Below are positions 9,772 through 18,949 of a stretch of DNA of 64,000 nt, piece by piece (within the stretch, counting starts at the first letter, position 1; each line of letters begins with the position of its first letter). The notes below the pieces were generated by a model that was not told where the DNA came from, did no database searches, and saw only the letters and a program-made list of their open reading frames with translations. The translations under genes and the position numbers were made by a program. Source of the DNA: CAWAND01 sp963807065 (GTDB taxonomy: Bacteria > Chloroflexota > Anaerolineae > Anaerolineales > E44-bin32); NCBI GenBank assembly GCA_963807065.1, contig CAWDZQ010000003.1:1178001-1242000 (forward strand), written 5' to 3'.

Positions 9772-10812
9772 CTATGCCGAGGGGCCGCGCTGAGCCAATT
9801 GCCGCCAAGCCTCAGGGAAGTTCTTCCATACTTCGATGTGATCGTAGCCTTGGCTCTCTCTGGCACCGTGGGCCCTGACCCACTCGGCCATCCGGCCAAG
9901 CCCTTCTGCAAGGCTGTGCTTCTGACCGGCCCCAAAGACACCCTCTAGCTTGGTGTGGGATGAGAAAGCATCGATGACTTCATTGCGTGCTGGGAGATGG
10001 ACGATCTGCGGTTGAACGCCCATAGCTCGCGCCACCTCGGCCGCCAGGTCCGACACAGAGTAGGGCTCATCGGCCCCAATGTTGAAGACTTCGTTCCACG
10101 CTGCCTCATGATCAATCGACTCGGCGATGACCGGGGCGACGTCGCCGATGTAGCTAAAGGCTCGAGTCTGCTCTCCAGTTCCAAACACCGTCATCGGTTC
10201 GTCCTTGAGGATCTGATTCATGAAGATCCCCACCACGTTGCGGTACTTGTCCCCAATGTTCTGCCGTTCCCCATAGACATTGTGTGGCCGGAAGATAATG
10301 TAGTTCAGCCCAAACAGCTCATGACTGACCTTCAACTCCTGCTCTACAGCAAGTTTGGCGATGCCATACGAGTTTTCGGGGCCAACCGGACCGTCTTCCG
10401 ACATAGGAAGTTCGGGCTGAGTGCCGTAGACGGCGATCGATGATGTGAATACCAGGCCCTTGACACCGGTATTGACCGCAGCATTGATCAGGTTGACGCT
10501 TCCCAGCAGATTGTTCTCGTAGTTGAAGTGCTTGATGAAATGGCTCAGACCTTCCGCCGCATAAGCGGCCATGTGGAAGACGATGTCGAATTGTTCCGCC
10601 GCAAACAAATCATCGATGAGCGCAATGTCAGTAACGCTGCCTTTGACGAACTTGGCGCCGGGACCCACGTTCTCCTGGAAACCACCGCTCAGGTCGTCCA
10701 AGACCACCACATGGTGCCCCCGGTCGACCAGGTGATCAGTCACGTGAGATCCGATGAAGCCTGCTCCACCAGTGACCAAAATCTTTTTCACGATTGCCTC
10801 ACGTTGTCCCAT
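9772..10812 (-). CDS. NAD-dependent sugar epimerase/dehydratase (extended SDR)
   Basis: A 346-residue extended SDR enzyme that would act on a nucleotide-activated sugar (UDP-glucose/galactose 4-epimerase-like). It has the Rossmann motif 'ILVTGGAGFIGSHVTDHLVD' at the N-terminus, 'VFHMAAYAAEGLS', the catalytic tyrosine/lysine pair in 'NSYGIAKLAVEQ', and 'FRPHNVYGERQN'. I chose the ATG at 10812 (MGQREAIVKKIL), five bases from the upstream acyltransferase stop; a GTG seven codons later is also possible. Exact substrate cannot be read from sequence. Confidence 0.9.
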   Translation of the reverse strand: MGQREAIVKKILVTGGAGFIGSHVTDHLVDRGHHVVVLDDLSGGFQENVGPGAKFVKGSVTDIALIDDLFAAEQFDIVFHMAAYAAEGLSHFIKHFNYENNLLGSVNLINAAVNTGVKGLVFTSSIAVYGTQPELPMSEDGPVGPENSYGIAKLAVEQELKVSHELFGLNYIIFRPHNVYGERQNIGDKYRNVVGIFMNQILKDEPMTVFGTGEQTRAFSYIGDVAPVIAESIDHEAAWNEVFNIGADEPYSVSDLAAEVARAMGVQPQIVHLPARNEVIDAFSSHTKLEGVFGAGQKHSLAEGLGRMAEWVRAHGARESQGYDHIEVWKNFPEAWRQLAQRGPSA

Positions 10813-10817
10813 CCTGC

Positions 10818-11927
10818 TTATCCAAAGAGATAGCTGTACACGGGGCGGGCCGGTGAGTGCTTGACCACCCACATCACCCCAAGAGGTATGAGCAGCCCGG
10901 CCCCAATCAGCAAAGGCTGAAAGATCACTTCAACGCCCAGGATGACGGGCGCGAAATGGTATATTCCGCGAGCGGCGGCGATGAGTACCAGCGAGTGCAT
11001 GAGATAGATCCCATATGAATTGATGCCCAAGCCGTGAATTTGATTTGCATAAGGTATCGTCCCGCCGAGAAACCCCAGCAGCGCCAAGATGGCGGTCAAG
11101 GAGTACACATTGTCGACCAGCGTCTCCTTAGGACCCAACCATGGCCCCGAAGCTTGGATCTGCAAGAATTCCCATTCAACGATACCTACCAGAAGAAATG
11201 TAAGGCTCGCTGCCAGCAGGAGCCGTCGGTGTGAGTCCAGCCATGCGGTGATTTCGATCCGACGGACTCCGATAACCGTCCCGAGGGCGAACCAAAACAC
11301 GTTGGCGGGGAAGAACCACGCAGGAGAGAGGAACGCAAGTCCCTGGAGCAGGGGATGCGGACCTTCCAGCAGGTGGCTGTATCGGCCCAACTGGGCAAGT
11401 ATCTGGACCAGCGCCGAGGCACCGAGAAGCAGTCCGGGCCGGCTCCGGGCCCAGCGAATAAGATAGTGTCCCAAGAGATACAACTGGACCAGGAGGGGCA
11501 CAAAGTAGAAAGCCGGCGCCGCCTCGCCCAGCAGGAAAGCCCGGATGACTCCCACCGGCGTGAAAGCCTCCCCAGCGGCGACGTTGACCCCGATCATAAT
11601 CGCCGACCAGATCAGATAGGGAATGACCAACGTGCGGAGGCGGGCAAAGATCGAACCCCAACTTGGCCCCGAGTCCTTCTGCTTGGTCGAAAGGGTGACA
11701 AAGAAGCCGGATACCACCAGGAAGGCTGGAATGCAAAAAGCGATGTACTCCTCGACGTAGCGCATGCCGAAATAGGTTGGACTGTACATTTGGCCGAAAT
11801 TCGGCGAAGTAACAGGCAGGTACCGGTGCGGCCACCAGAACATGGCCACGTAGCCCCAGCCGATCGAGTGATTGACCACCACCCCCAGGATGGCGAGGCT
11901 GTTGAGCATGAGCAATCTGCGATGCAT
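10818..11927 (-). CDS. Acyltransferase family 3 (OafA/YrhL-like) membrane protein
   Basis: A 369-residue polytopic membrane protein of the acyltransferase-3 family. It opens 'MLNSLAILGVVVNHSIGWGY' with the family His after the first helix (VVNHS). 'EYIAFCIPAFLVVSGFFVTL' follows, then about ten hydrophobic segments. Such proteins O-acylate sugars across the membrane. It ends '...VYSYLFG', a C-terminal YLFG shared with the acyltransferases at 11988 and 33469. It lies directly downstream of a second, similar acyltransferase and of the pyrrolyl carrier-protein cassette. A role in transferring that acyl group is an inference, not something the sequence shows. Confidence 0.9.
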   Translation of the reverse strand: MHRRLLMLNSLAILGVVVNHSIGWGYVAMFWWPHRYLPVTSPNFGQMYSPTYFGMRYVEEYIAFCIPAFLVVSGFFVTLSTKQKDSGPSWGSIFARLRTLVIPYLIWSAIMIGVNVAAGEAFTPVGVIRAFLLGEAAPAFYFVPLLVQLYLLGHYLIRWARSRPGLLLGASALVQILAQLGRYSHLLEGPHPLLQGLAFLSPAWFFPANVFWFALGTVIGVRRIEITAWLDSHRRLLLAASLTFLLVGIVEWEFLQIQASGPWLGPKETLVDNVYSLTAILALLGFLGGTIPYANQIHGLGINSYGIYLMHSLVLIAAARGIYHFAPVILGVEVIFQPLLIGAGLLIPLGVMWVVKHSPARPVYSYLFG

Positions 11928-11987
11928 CGAGCTTTGATACTCCTCAATGGCCCTGGCTGGGGTGATCGGAGGGGAGCCAACCCGCCA

Positions 11988-13097
11988 TCAACCGAACAAG
12001 TAGGGGTATGACCTCTTGAGAGGCGAGCGGCGAACTACCGCCATAAACAACAGAGGGACACCCAGGGAAATGCTGATGATGATGGGTTGGAAGAGAATCT
12101 GCTTGCCAAGAACCCAAGGGGCGAAATGGTAGATGAAACGCGAGGTGTACTCCATAAGGGGAGCGTGCATGAGGTAGATACCGTAGGATTTCACCCCGAT
12201 GCTCGCCACCTGGTTTGGAAGGACGAACCTGTCCGACGGTAGCCCTAACACCAGGGCCAGGACAGTCAAGGCGTAGGCCCCGTCGATCAGCGTCTCCCAA
12301 TGCGGGAGGAACGCGACACCGACCAGATTCAGGAGCCATTCCCATTCGACCACGCCCAGGACCACCAACGCCAATGCCACGATGCTCAGCGTTCTTAGGT
12401 GACTGGTACAGAATTCGGTGACGCGGCCCAGATTGAACCCTGCCAGTATGCCTAGGCTGAACCAGAAGAGCCTTGAGACAAAAAACCACTTCGGCACAAG
12501 ACTGGTCAGCAACGTCACCCAGCTCCAATCCACTTGCAGCAGGATCAGAGAGTGCAGAGCGTAAAGTCCCAGCTGGAGCACCAAAGTGGCGACCAAAAGA
12601 ACTTTGGGCCATTTGCGTGCGGCCGCGACCAGGAGAGGCGCCAACAGATAGAACTGAATCAGCAAGGGCACAAAGTAATACGCGGGCGTTGCTCCCCCTG
12701 TGAGCAAGATGACCAACAGGCGCCCAGGCGGAATTTGGCCACCTTGCACCACCAGGCCGAGCAGGACTACGCCCGACCAAATCAGGTATGGGACCAAGAG
12801 CTTGGACAGGCGACCAGCAATCCGACGCCAAATCGAGGCGATGGGCTGCGAGCCGGAGGTGATGGCGATAAACACCCCAGAGATAGCCAGGAAAGCCGGG
12901 ATGGCAAATACCGAGATCTGATCCACCGACTTCAGATAGTAATATGCCAATGACCCCCTTTGACTGTAGTCAGGAGATAAAACCGGCAGGTAGCGATGGG
13001 TCCATGCGAACATGGCTGTAAAGCCCCATCCAGCCGAATGGAACAAGATGACGGCCAGGATGGCCAGCCCGTTCAGCTGCAGCAACCGTTTTGACAT
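11988..13097 (-). CDS. Acyltransferase family 3 membrane protein
   Basis: A 369-residue paralog of the neighbouring acyltransferase. It starts MSKRLLQLNGLAILAVILFH, with the conserved His in 'LFHSAGWGF', then 'ISVFAIPAFLAISGVFIAI'. About ten membrane helices follow and it ends 'SYPYLFG'. I used the ATG at 13097 because the 25 residues upstream of it do not resemble the family. Both paralogs have an aromatic first extracytoplasmic loop (FAWTHRYLP / FWWPHRYLP). The tandem duplication suggests acylation of two positions or two partners. Confidence 0.9.
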   Translation of the reverse strand: MSKRLLQLNGLAILAVILFHSAGWGFTAMFAWTHRYLPVLSPDYSQRGSLAYYYLKSVDQISVFAIPAFLAISGVFIAITSGSQPIASIWRRIAGRLSKLLVPYLIWSGVVLLGLVVQGGQIPPGRLLVILLTGGATPAYYFVPLLIQFYLLAPLLVAAARKWPKVLLVATLVLQLGLYALHSLILLQVDWSWVTLLTSLVPKWFFVSRLFWFSLGILAGFNLGRVTEFCTSHLRTLSIVALALVVLGVVEWEWLLNLVGVAFLPHWETLIDGAYALTVLALVLGLPSDRFVLPNQVASIGVKSYGIYLMHAPLMEYTSRFIYHFAPWVLGKQILFQPIIISISLGVPLLFMAVVRRSPLKRSYPYLFG

Positions 13098-13146
13098 CTT
13101 GAGGCCTTGGGAGAAGTGGGTTAGAGGCTGTGAAGTGGGACTTTGC

Positions 13147-14449
13147 CTATTCAGGCAGGGGCAAATCGTCAATCGGAATCGATGCGAGCTGACCCCTCAA
13201 CAAGTGGGACTCGTTGCTTTCAACGGTGGCAATGTACTTTCTCATCGCATCCAGAACCGGCGCCTCAGCTCGATCGTAGACCTCGCCTTGGAGCAGCCTA
13301 TGGATCCCGGCCCTGTACTTTTCGGAACGAATGAAATGGGTAAAGAGAGGCAGAAGCTTGTAATACAGGCGGATAAATTCATACCAGATGGCGACTCCTT
13401 GTCTGGTCCTTTCCTCAAAGGGCGACAACACATCGCTTGAAAAGTCATGTTTGTCGAATGCGTCTTGAATCGCATCCGCGGCGAATTTGGCTCCATACAA
13501 TGCTATGTTGACCCCAGACGAGAAGATCGGATCAACAAAGCGCGAGGCGTCGCCGACCAACAGCCAACCATCGCCTACGAACCGATCCATGACATAGCTG
13601 TAGTCACCCTCTGTCTTGAAGGGATGCAACTGACGTGCCCCTGCCATCGCCTGCTCGAGGGCCCGGTTTGATTTGACATACTCGTTGAAGAATCCATCGG
13701 CATCTCCGTGGAACTGCCGGAGTTGATCTCTTTCGGCCACCACACCAATCGAACTCACTCGATCCGAAATGGGAATCAGCCATGCCCAGCCTCGCTCGAC
13801 TGGCAGGAAGTAGATGTGAATGTAGTCTGCAGTCTCTGATTGCCCACGGTCCACATCCTCAAACCACGTGTGCACTGCATATTGGTTGAAGATAGGATCA
13901 TTCTTCCTCATCTTGAGCTGCCGTCCAAGCAGGGTATTCCGACCACTTGCATCGACGATCAGGTCGGCCGAAAGCGTCACAGATTCCCCACCGAGGTCGA
14001 CCTCCACGCCGACCGCTTGGTTTCCTTCAAAGACCACTTGCTTTGCCCGGACACCCTGATAGACCTCAGACCCCAAGGATCTGGCGTGCATCAGGAGTTT
14101 GTGGTCGAACTCACCGCGCTCCACGTGGTAGGTATAGGGTTGAGAGATGCCTTCCTCCGGAAAATCCGCAAAACGTATCGAAGATTCTCTTCCTTTGACC
14201 TCGAACCAAGAAGCGCCGTACTTGTGCACAAAGCCGCACTCTTCCATGGTCTGCAGGAAGCCGATATCTTCAAAGACCCTTATGGTTGACATCACCATCG
14301 ACTCCCCAACGTGGGGCCGCGGATGATGGTTGCTTTCAAGGATCAGATTAGGGATGTTCATCTTCGACAGATAGCAGCCAAGGGCTGAGCCTGCTGGCCC
14401 CCCGCCGATTATGATGACTCTCCCCGTCCTCGAACTCTTGCTTGTTCAT
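13147..14449 (-). pseudogene. Flavin-dependent halogenase-like oxidoreductase (PltA-type), 5' frameshift
   Basis: A PltA/tryptophan-halogenase-fold flavoprotein of about 433 residues after repair. The ATG at 14449 overlaps the carrier-protein stop (ATGA) and reads MNKQEFEDG. One extra G in the GGGG at 14422-14425 then breaks the frame. Deleting it gives 'RVIIIGGGPAGSALGCYLSK', the FAD Rossmann motif, followed by MNIPNLILES. Downstream features are 'HVGESMV', a Lys in 'HKYGASW' at repaired position 76 (near the catalytic Lys of known halogenases), 'YTYHVERGEFD', the halogenase motif WxWxIP as 'GWAWLIP' (about 221), and 'GDASRFVDPIFSSG'. The WxWxIP motif also occurs in some non-halogenating relatives, so halogenation is probable but not proven. 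The carrier-protein partner fits a PltA-like enzyme acting on PCP-bound pyrrole. Confidence 0.8.
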
Positions 14450-14700
14450 CGAACCTGCGCCTCCCGCCCGTTGACATACTGTTGGATGGCGGTGACGCTG
14501 TGGAAGTTCTCGAAGACGACGTCTCCATCCGGAACCTCGACCCCGAACTGCTCTTCGATGAACATCACCAGCTGCAAGATGGCGAGAGAATCCAGAATGC
14601 CCGACGTGAACAGGTCTTCATCAGGGTCGATGTCTCGAGATAAACCGACAGCCAGCTCCTTCTTTATGAATTCCTTGATAGCAGCTTGGACACTTGACAT
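14446..14700 (-). CDS. Peptidyl/acyl carrier protein (PltL-like)
   Basis: An 84-residue carrier protein beginning MSSVQAAIKEFIKKELAVGL. The phosphopantetheine serine lies in 'TSGILDSLAILQLVMFIEE', the standard DSL site at about residue 38. The start at 14700 has GGAGG six bases upstream. It is 49 bases downstream of the adenylation gene, and its TGA overlaps the halogenase-like start. Order and partners match the PCP of pyrrole-2-carboxylate pathways, where prolyl-S-PCP is oxidised to pyrrolyl-S-PCP. Confidence 0.93.
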   Translation of the reverse strand: MSSVQAAIKEFIKKELAVGLSRDIDPDEDLFTSGILDSLAILQLVMFIEEQFGVEVPDGDVVFENFHSVTAIQQYVNGREAQVR

Positions 14701-14749
14701 GGTTCCCTCCATCTCCTTCGTGATTGTCAACGGGACCGACAAATTGACT

Positions 14750-16336
14750 TCAGGCTGTCGTCGCACGTTCAACTTCAGCCGCCAGTTTCATGCGGTCCAC
14801 CTTTCCGGTCGAGGTCCGCGGGAGCTCTTTGGCAAGATCAATTCGCACTGGCAGCGCATAAGGCGGAAGTTGCTGCGCCATGTGGTCGAGAAGGTCCTTC
14901 GGGGTCACGAACTCACTTTCGTGCAGAACGGCTGCTGCCAGGATGAGGTTGCTGCCCTCTTCATCGGAGACAAGGTAGACTGCGCCTTGTTCAACGGAGG
15001 GGTGCGACAGAAGAGCCAGCTCAACTTCATCCAGCTCGACCCTGTAGCCGCGGGTCTTGATCTGCCGATCTTTTCTGCCGAGGTAGTTGAGGTTTCCATC
15101 TTCTGAAGCCCTCACCAAATCTCCGGTTCGGTAAAAGCGCTGCGTGACGCCCGGGGCCAGCTCTTTCACAAGAAAGCGGGCCTGGGTCCGGTCGGGCATA
15201 CCCCAGTACCCTTCCATGACGACGCCGCCTCTAATCAGGAGCTCACCCACCTCCCCGTCCGCAACTGGATCGTCCTTCTCGTCAGCCACCAACGCTTCAA
15301 CGTTGTGACAGGGGCGGCCGATTGGAAGCGGATCGTCGGACAGGGAGCCCCTTCGGGGGACATGATAGTACGTGCAGACATTGGTTTCGGTGGGCCCGAA
15401 CAGGTTGCTGAACTCGGCCTGAGGCAGCTTGGCCATCAGATCTCTCAGGTACTTGGGAGGGAATGGCTCGCCGGCGAAAAGAACCCACCTGAGCGATCCC
15501 AGATCATGGGAATCGATCGCGCCTCGGAGGAGGATCTGGATCAGAGCAAATGGAACCGAGTACCAGATGCTGATCTCATGGTCTTCAATGAAACGGGTCA
15601 TGCTTGCCGGAAACTTGCTGATGGCTTCAGGCACGATCACCGTTGTTGCCCCGGCGATGTGACCGGCGAAATAGTCAAAGGTCGAAAGATCGAAGTGCAG
15701 CGGAGCGTGGTTGCTGAGGCGATCCTTGCTGACCAGTCCATAGCACTCGGCCGCCCACTCGGCGAAGCTGAGACCGCTCCGATGGGTATGCATGATGCCC
15801 TTGGGTTTACCTGTAGATCCCGAGGTGTACAGGATGTAGGCGAGGTCCCCCTCAACCTGGGACAGGCGCGGGGATGATGTCAGCATATCCTGCCACACCG
15901 ACCCCCACGTAATCTGATGGTCAAGTTCCCCATCCGTCAGATCCGGCCCGGCCACACGTAGAGCCCCGGACACCTGACTTAAGAGCTCAGGGATCTCGGA
16001 CTTCTTGCCTTCATCCGAGAAGACGATCTCAATTCCACAGTCCTCAATGACGTACGCAATGCGCGCCACGGGAGCGAAAGGGTCCAGGGGAACGTAGACC
16101 CCGCCGGCCTTGAGGATGCCATACAGGCATGCAATCGTGTTCAACCCCTTGTTCATGTAGATTCCCACCCTGTCGCCCTTCTTCACGCCCTCACCCACCA
16201 GATAGTTAGCGATCTGGTTGGATTTCAGGGCCAATGCTTCGTAGGTCAATTCCGAAGTGCCGAGTTTGACCGCAGCATGGGACGGATGGCGGGCCGCGCC
16301 GTCGTCGATGGCATGTGACAGAAGATAGCGTGTCAT
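14750..16336 (-). CDS. Stand-alone adenylation enzyme, likely L-prolyl-AMP ligase (PltF-like)
   Basis: A 528-residue NRPS-type adenylation protein with no fused carrier domain. Core motifs are 'LAYILYTSGSTGKPKG' (A3), 'FGPTETNVCTYYHV' (A5), 'YRTGDLV' (A7), 'GRKDRQIKTRGYRVELDEVE' (A8) and 'LPRTSTGKVDR' (A10, catalytic Lys). Hand-aligning to GrsA, I read the binding-pocket residues as Asp, Leu, Phe, Ala, Leu, Ala, Leu, Val, Cys. From memory, the stand-alone prolyl ligases of pyrrole pathways (PltF, RedM, CloN4) use a similar pocket (DLLYLALVC). That makes proline the best prediction; the hand alignment and recall both need a proper check. It loads the carrier protein at 14446. Confidence 0.88.
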   Translation of the reverse strand: MTRYLLSHAIDDGAARHPSHAAVKLGTSELTYEALALKSNQIANYLVGEGVKKGDRVGIYMNKGLNTIACLYGILKAGGVYVPLDPFAPVARIAYVIEDCGIEIVFSDEGKKSEIPELLSQVSGALRVAGPDLTDGELDHQITWGSVWQDMLTSSPRLSQVEGDLAYILYTSGSTGKPKGIMHTHRSGLSFAEWAAECYGLVSKDRLSNHAPLHFDLSTFDYFAGHIAGATTVIVPEAISKFPASMTRFIEDHEISIWYSVPFALIQILLRGAIDSHDLGSLRWVLFAGEPFPPKYLRDLMAKLPQAEFSNLFGPTETNVCTYYHVPRRGSLSDDPLPIGRPCHNVEALVADEKDDPVADGEVGELLIRGGVVMEGYWGMPDRTQARFLVKELAPGVTQRFYRTGDLVRASEDGNLNYLGRKDRQIKTRGYRVELDEVELALLSHPSVEQGAVYLVSDEEGSNLILAAAVLHESEFVTPKDLLDHMAQQLPPYALPVRIDLAKELPRTSTGKVDRMKLAAEVERATTA

Positions 16337-16363
16337 CTCAGGGAACTCCTTGGCGAACCTGGG

Positions 16364-17509
16364 TCACAAACCCATCAACCGGGCGATGATGTTCCTTTGG
16401 ATGTCGGATGTGCCGGAATAGAGCGTGCCTCCTACCGCATCCCTCAAACCCCTCTCGATTTCGAACTCGGTCATGTAGCCATATCCACCATGAACCCGAA
16501 TGGCGTCCAAACTCGACTGTACGTAAGCCTCCGCCAGATAGAGTTTGGCGAGCGCCGCCTCCAGCTTGGCCTGTTTGCCTTCTTTCTTGAGCCACCCGAC
16601 CTTGTACAGGATGAGTTGGGCGGTTTCCAAGCGAACCTTCATATCGACGATGCGGTTGGCAACAGACTGGAATTTGCCGATGGCCTGCCCGAACTGCTTC
16701 CTTTCTCGAGCGTAGGCAATGGTTCGCTCCAACTGGCGCTCCATGGCACCGATTTGACAGGCGAGAATACAGGCGCGCTCCCACTCCATGGAGTGATCAA
16801 AGACCTTGGCTCCGACACCCTCAGGGCCGAGCCTGTTCTCCTCGGGCACAAAGCAATCCCGTAGAAAGACCTCGGCCATGGGTGAGGTGCGCAGGCCCAT
16901 CTTGCTGATCGACTCCCCAACCCGGAAACCCGCTGTCCCTCTTTCGATCAGGAAAGCTGAGATCCCCCACATCCCGCGCTCTGGGTTAGCGTTGGCGAAG
17001 ACGACCGTCACATCCGCAATGGGTGCATTGGTGACAAAGGTCTTCGCCCCATCCAATATGTAGCCGTTGCCTTCCCGGCGGGCTCTTGTGCGAAGGGAAT
17101 AGGCATCCGATCCCGAATCCGGCTCGGACATGGCGTGGGCACCGATAAGTTCCCCGCTACATAGCCCGGGAAGAAATCGCTGCTGTTGCTCGGCAGAGCC
17201 GAAATGCAGAATCGGAGTCTGGACGCTCCAGAGCTGGGCATTGAGGCTGAAGACAAGGCCCGCATCGGCACAACCATAGCCCAAGCCCTCCATGGTCAGC
17301 ATGGTGGTCATGATGTCAGCATCGGCACCACCAAGGGCCTCAGGCATGGGAAGGCCCTGGATTCCGAAATCGGCGCACTTCTTCCACCAATCTCGCGAGA
17401 ACTCAGCCGAAATGTCCCGTTCGGCGACCCCTTCCGAGAGCTCGCCTTGAGCGAAATCGATGACGGCCTTCCTGTAGGCCAATTGCTCCTCAGACCATGC
17501 AAAGTCCAC
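16364..17509 (-). CDS. Acyl-CoA dehydrogenase-fold flavoprotein, likely prolyl-S-PCP oxidase (PltE-like)
   Basis: A 381-residue FAD dehydrogenase. It starts MDFAWSEEQLAYRKAVIDFA. FAD/substrate-domain motifs include 'IGAHAMSEPDSGSDAYSL' and 'GYILDGAKTFVTNAPIADV'. The usual short-chain acyl-CoA dehydrogenase base sits in YEGTS, but here that stretch reads 'LYSGTSDIQRN', so the Glu is Ser. A Glu is present in 'SMEWERACILA', the position used by isovaleryl-CoA dehydrogenase and, from memory, by the PltE family. This pattern favours oxidation of a carrier-bound amino acyl group over ordinary beta-oxidation. It is the first gene of the cassette; the next gene begins 27 bases after its stop. Confidence 0.88.
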   Translation of the reverse strand: MDFAWSEEQLAYRKAVIDFAQGELSEGVAERDISAEFSRDWWKKCADFGIQGLPMPEALGGADADIMTTMLTMEGLGYGCADAGLVFSLNAQLWSVQTPILHFGSAEQQQRFLPGLCSGELIGAHAMSEPDSGSDAYSLRTRARREGNGYILDGAKTFVTNAPIADVTVVFANANPERGMWGISAFLIERGTAGFRVGESISKMGLRTSPMAEVFLRDCFVPEENRLGPEGVGAKVFDHSMEWERACILACQIGAMERQLERTIAYARERKQFGQAIGKFQSVANRIVDMKVRLETAQLILYKVGWLKKEGKQAKLEAALAKLYLAEAYVQSSLDAIRVHGGYGYMTEFEIERGLRDAVGGTLYSGTSDIQRNIIARLMGL

Positions 17510-17625
17510 TGGCTTTCCCTTCCTAACACCCTTCTCGGCACCAGCGAGGTGCGTACTCAGAGCAGGCTCTCGCCCCAGCCCCGGACAGGTGGACCGCCTT
17601 GCTCAACAAAACAACTTGCCCAGGA

Positions 17626-18915
17626 TCACGCACGTTCGATTTGATGCGGCTTGGCAGCAACCGTGTAACCCTTGTCATCTTGGAGATTGAACTCGCTGAA
17701 TTCAGCGCCACCATCAGACCGAGCGCAGGCCGAGAGGATGGTGACCAACCGTTCAGCCGAACGGTTCCACGTCCAATTCGCTTCGATGTCCCGCCTACCC
17801 GCCTGCCCCATACGCTGACTCAGCTGCGGATGTTTCACTAGGTTCAGAATGGCGGACGCAAAAGCCTGCTCATCTCGGCCGACAAGCATCCCGGTTTCCT
17901 CATGTCTGACCGTTTCGGCGACGCCGCCTTCGGCAACGGCGACGACGGGTGTACCGCAGGACATCGACTCGAGGGCCACCAAGCCGAAGGGTTCCCTGAT
18001 CGGAGCATAGACCGTCAGGCAGGCATCCCTGTAGAATGCCACAAGTTGGGAGTCGCCAATGCCCTGCATGATGCGAAGCTCAACGCCGAGGGAGTCGCTC
18101 AGATTCATCAGGTGGGCCCGCTCATTGGGAATCGCGAAATTGCACACGATGGTTAAAGGCGGGCGCGCTTCGGGCGGGATCTGAGCAAGTGACCGGATGA
18201 TGAAGTCAAACCCCTTGAGCGGTGTCAGGGAACCCACACTGATCAGGAAATCGCTTGACGGCTCTGTTCCTGGCGTGAATAGCTCGGCATCGACACCCAG
18301 ATAGAGGACGATGGCATCGAGCTGGTAGATGGCTTCCACCTGGGCGCGAATGAACTTCGAGTTGACCAGAACACACGTAGCGCTTCGTATTGCGGCGCGG
18401 TCGCCTCCCTTCAAAGCCCAAAGATACAGACCCGGGAGGGGGTCGATCCTATCCAGTGACCTGCGCCTCAACTTTGAACTGCCATCGTAAGGCCGGTACG
18501 GCATGGGCTCGTAGATACGCCGGAGTGGCTCTTGGCAAAAGTAAACGCTTGGGGTCTTCAAATGTCGCAGGAGTGACGGGCAGGATTCGAACTGGCACGG
18601 GTGCACGAAGGCGACATCGTATCCCCGTCGATCAATCTCACGCGCCATCCTACGGCCGATAATCCGAAGCCTCAGAAGGTCGAACAACCTGAACAATTGA
18701 TTGAGCCTTCCAAACGGCGACCGGAGAAGCGGCAGGGGGTGAAATTCGATCGTCGTATGGTCGTGAACCAGGGCCTTGAGCGCGCCAAAGGTCTCGTCGC
18801 TTGTGCTCAAGGTATACACATCCACCGTGTGTTCACCCGGCAGCCGTTTGATCAGCTCATGCAGAGCTCGTTTGGCACCGCCGGAGGGAAGATTGTGATA
18901 CACGGCAAGCTTCAT
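17626..18915 (-). CDS. GT4 family glycosyltransferase
   Basis: A 429-residue GT-B glycosyltransferase. It opens MKLAVYHNLPSGGAKRALHE, with the G-G-A-x-R-A loop. The mid-section has 'VYFCQEPLRRIYEP' and 'VLVNSKFIRAQVEAIY'. The donor domain carries 'FLISVGSLTPLKGFDFIIRS', 'REPFGLVALESMSCGTPVVA' and 'AEGGVAETV', the E-x7-E type retaining site. It sits 34 bases downstream of the GDP-mannose dehydratase gene, so a GDP-deoxyhexose donor is possible but not demonstrated. Confidence 0.93.
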   Translation of the reverse strand: MKLAVYHNLPSGGAKRALHELIKRLPGEHTVDVYTLSTSDETFGALKALVHDHTTIEFHPLPLLRSPFGRLNQLFRLFDLLRLRIIGRRMAREIDRRGYDVAFVHPCQFESCPSLLRHLKTPSVYFCQEPLRRIYEPMPYRPYDGSSKLRRRSLDRIDPLPGLYLWALKGGDRAAIRSATCVLVNSKFIRAQVEAIYQLDAIVLYLGVDAELFTPGTEPSSDFLISVGSLTPLKGFDFIIRSLAQIPPEARPPLTIVCNFAIPNERAHLMNLSDSLGVELRIMQGIGDSQLVAFYRDACLTVYAPIREPFGLVALESMSCGTPVVAVAEGGVAETVRHEETGMLVGRDEQAFASAILNLVKHPQLSQRMGQAGRRDIEANWTWNRSAERLVTILSACARSDGGAEFSEFNLQDDKGYTVAAKPHQIERA

Positions 18916-18949
18916 TAAGAATCAACCGACCCCCGAAGATGGGAGCTTC

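Noticed and set aside
12034..12041. CTACCGCC (ops core on the minus strand)
   Set aside because: It lies inside the acyltransferase coding region far from the operon start, without pausing context.
18575..18600. tRNA T-loop-like string (GGATTCGAACTGGC) suggesting a minus-strand tRNA
   Set aside because: It lies within the GT4 coding sequence ('CQFESCPSLL') and no acceptor, D or anticodon arms are present.
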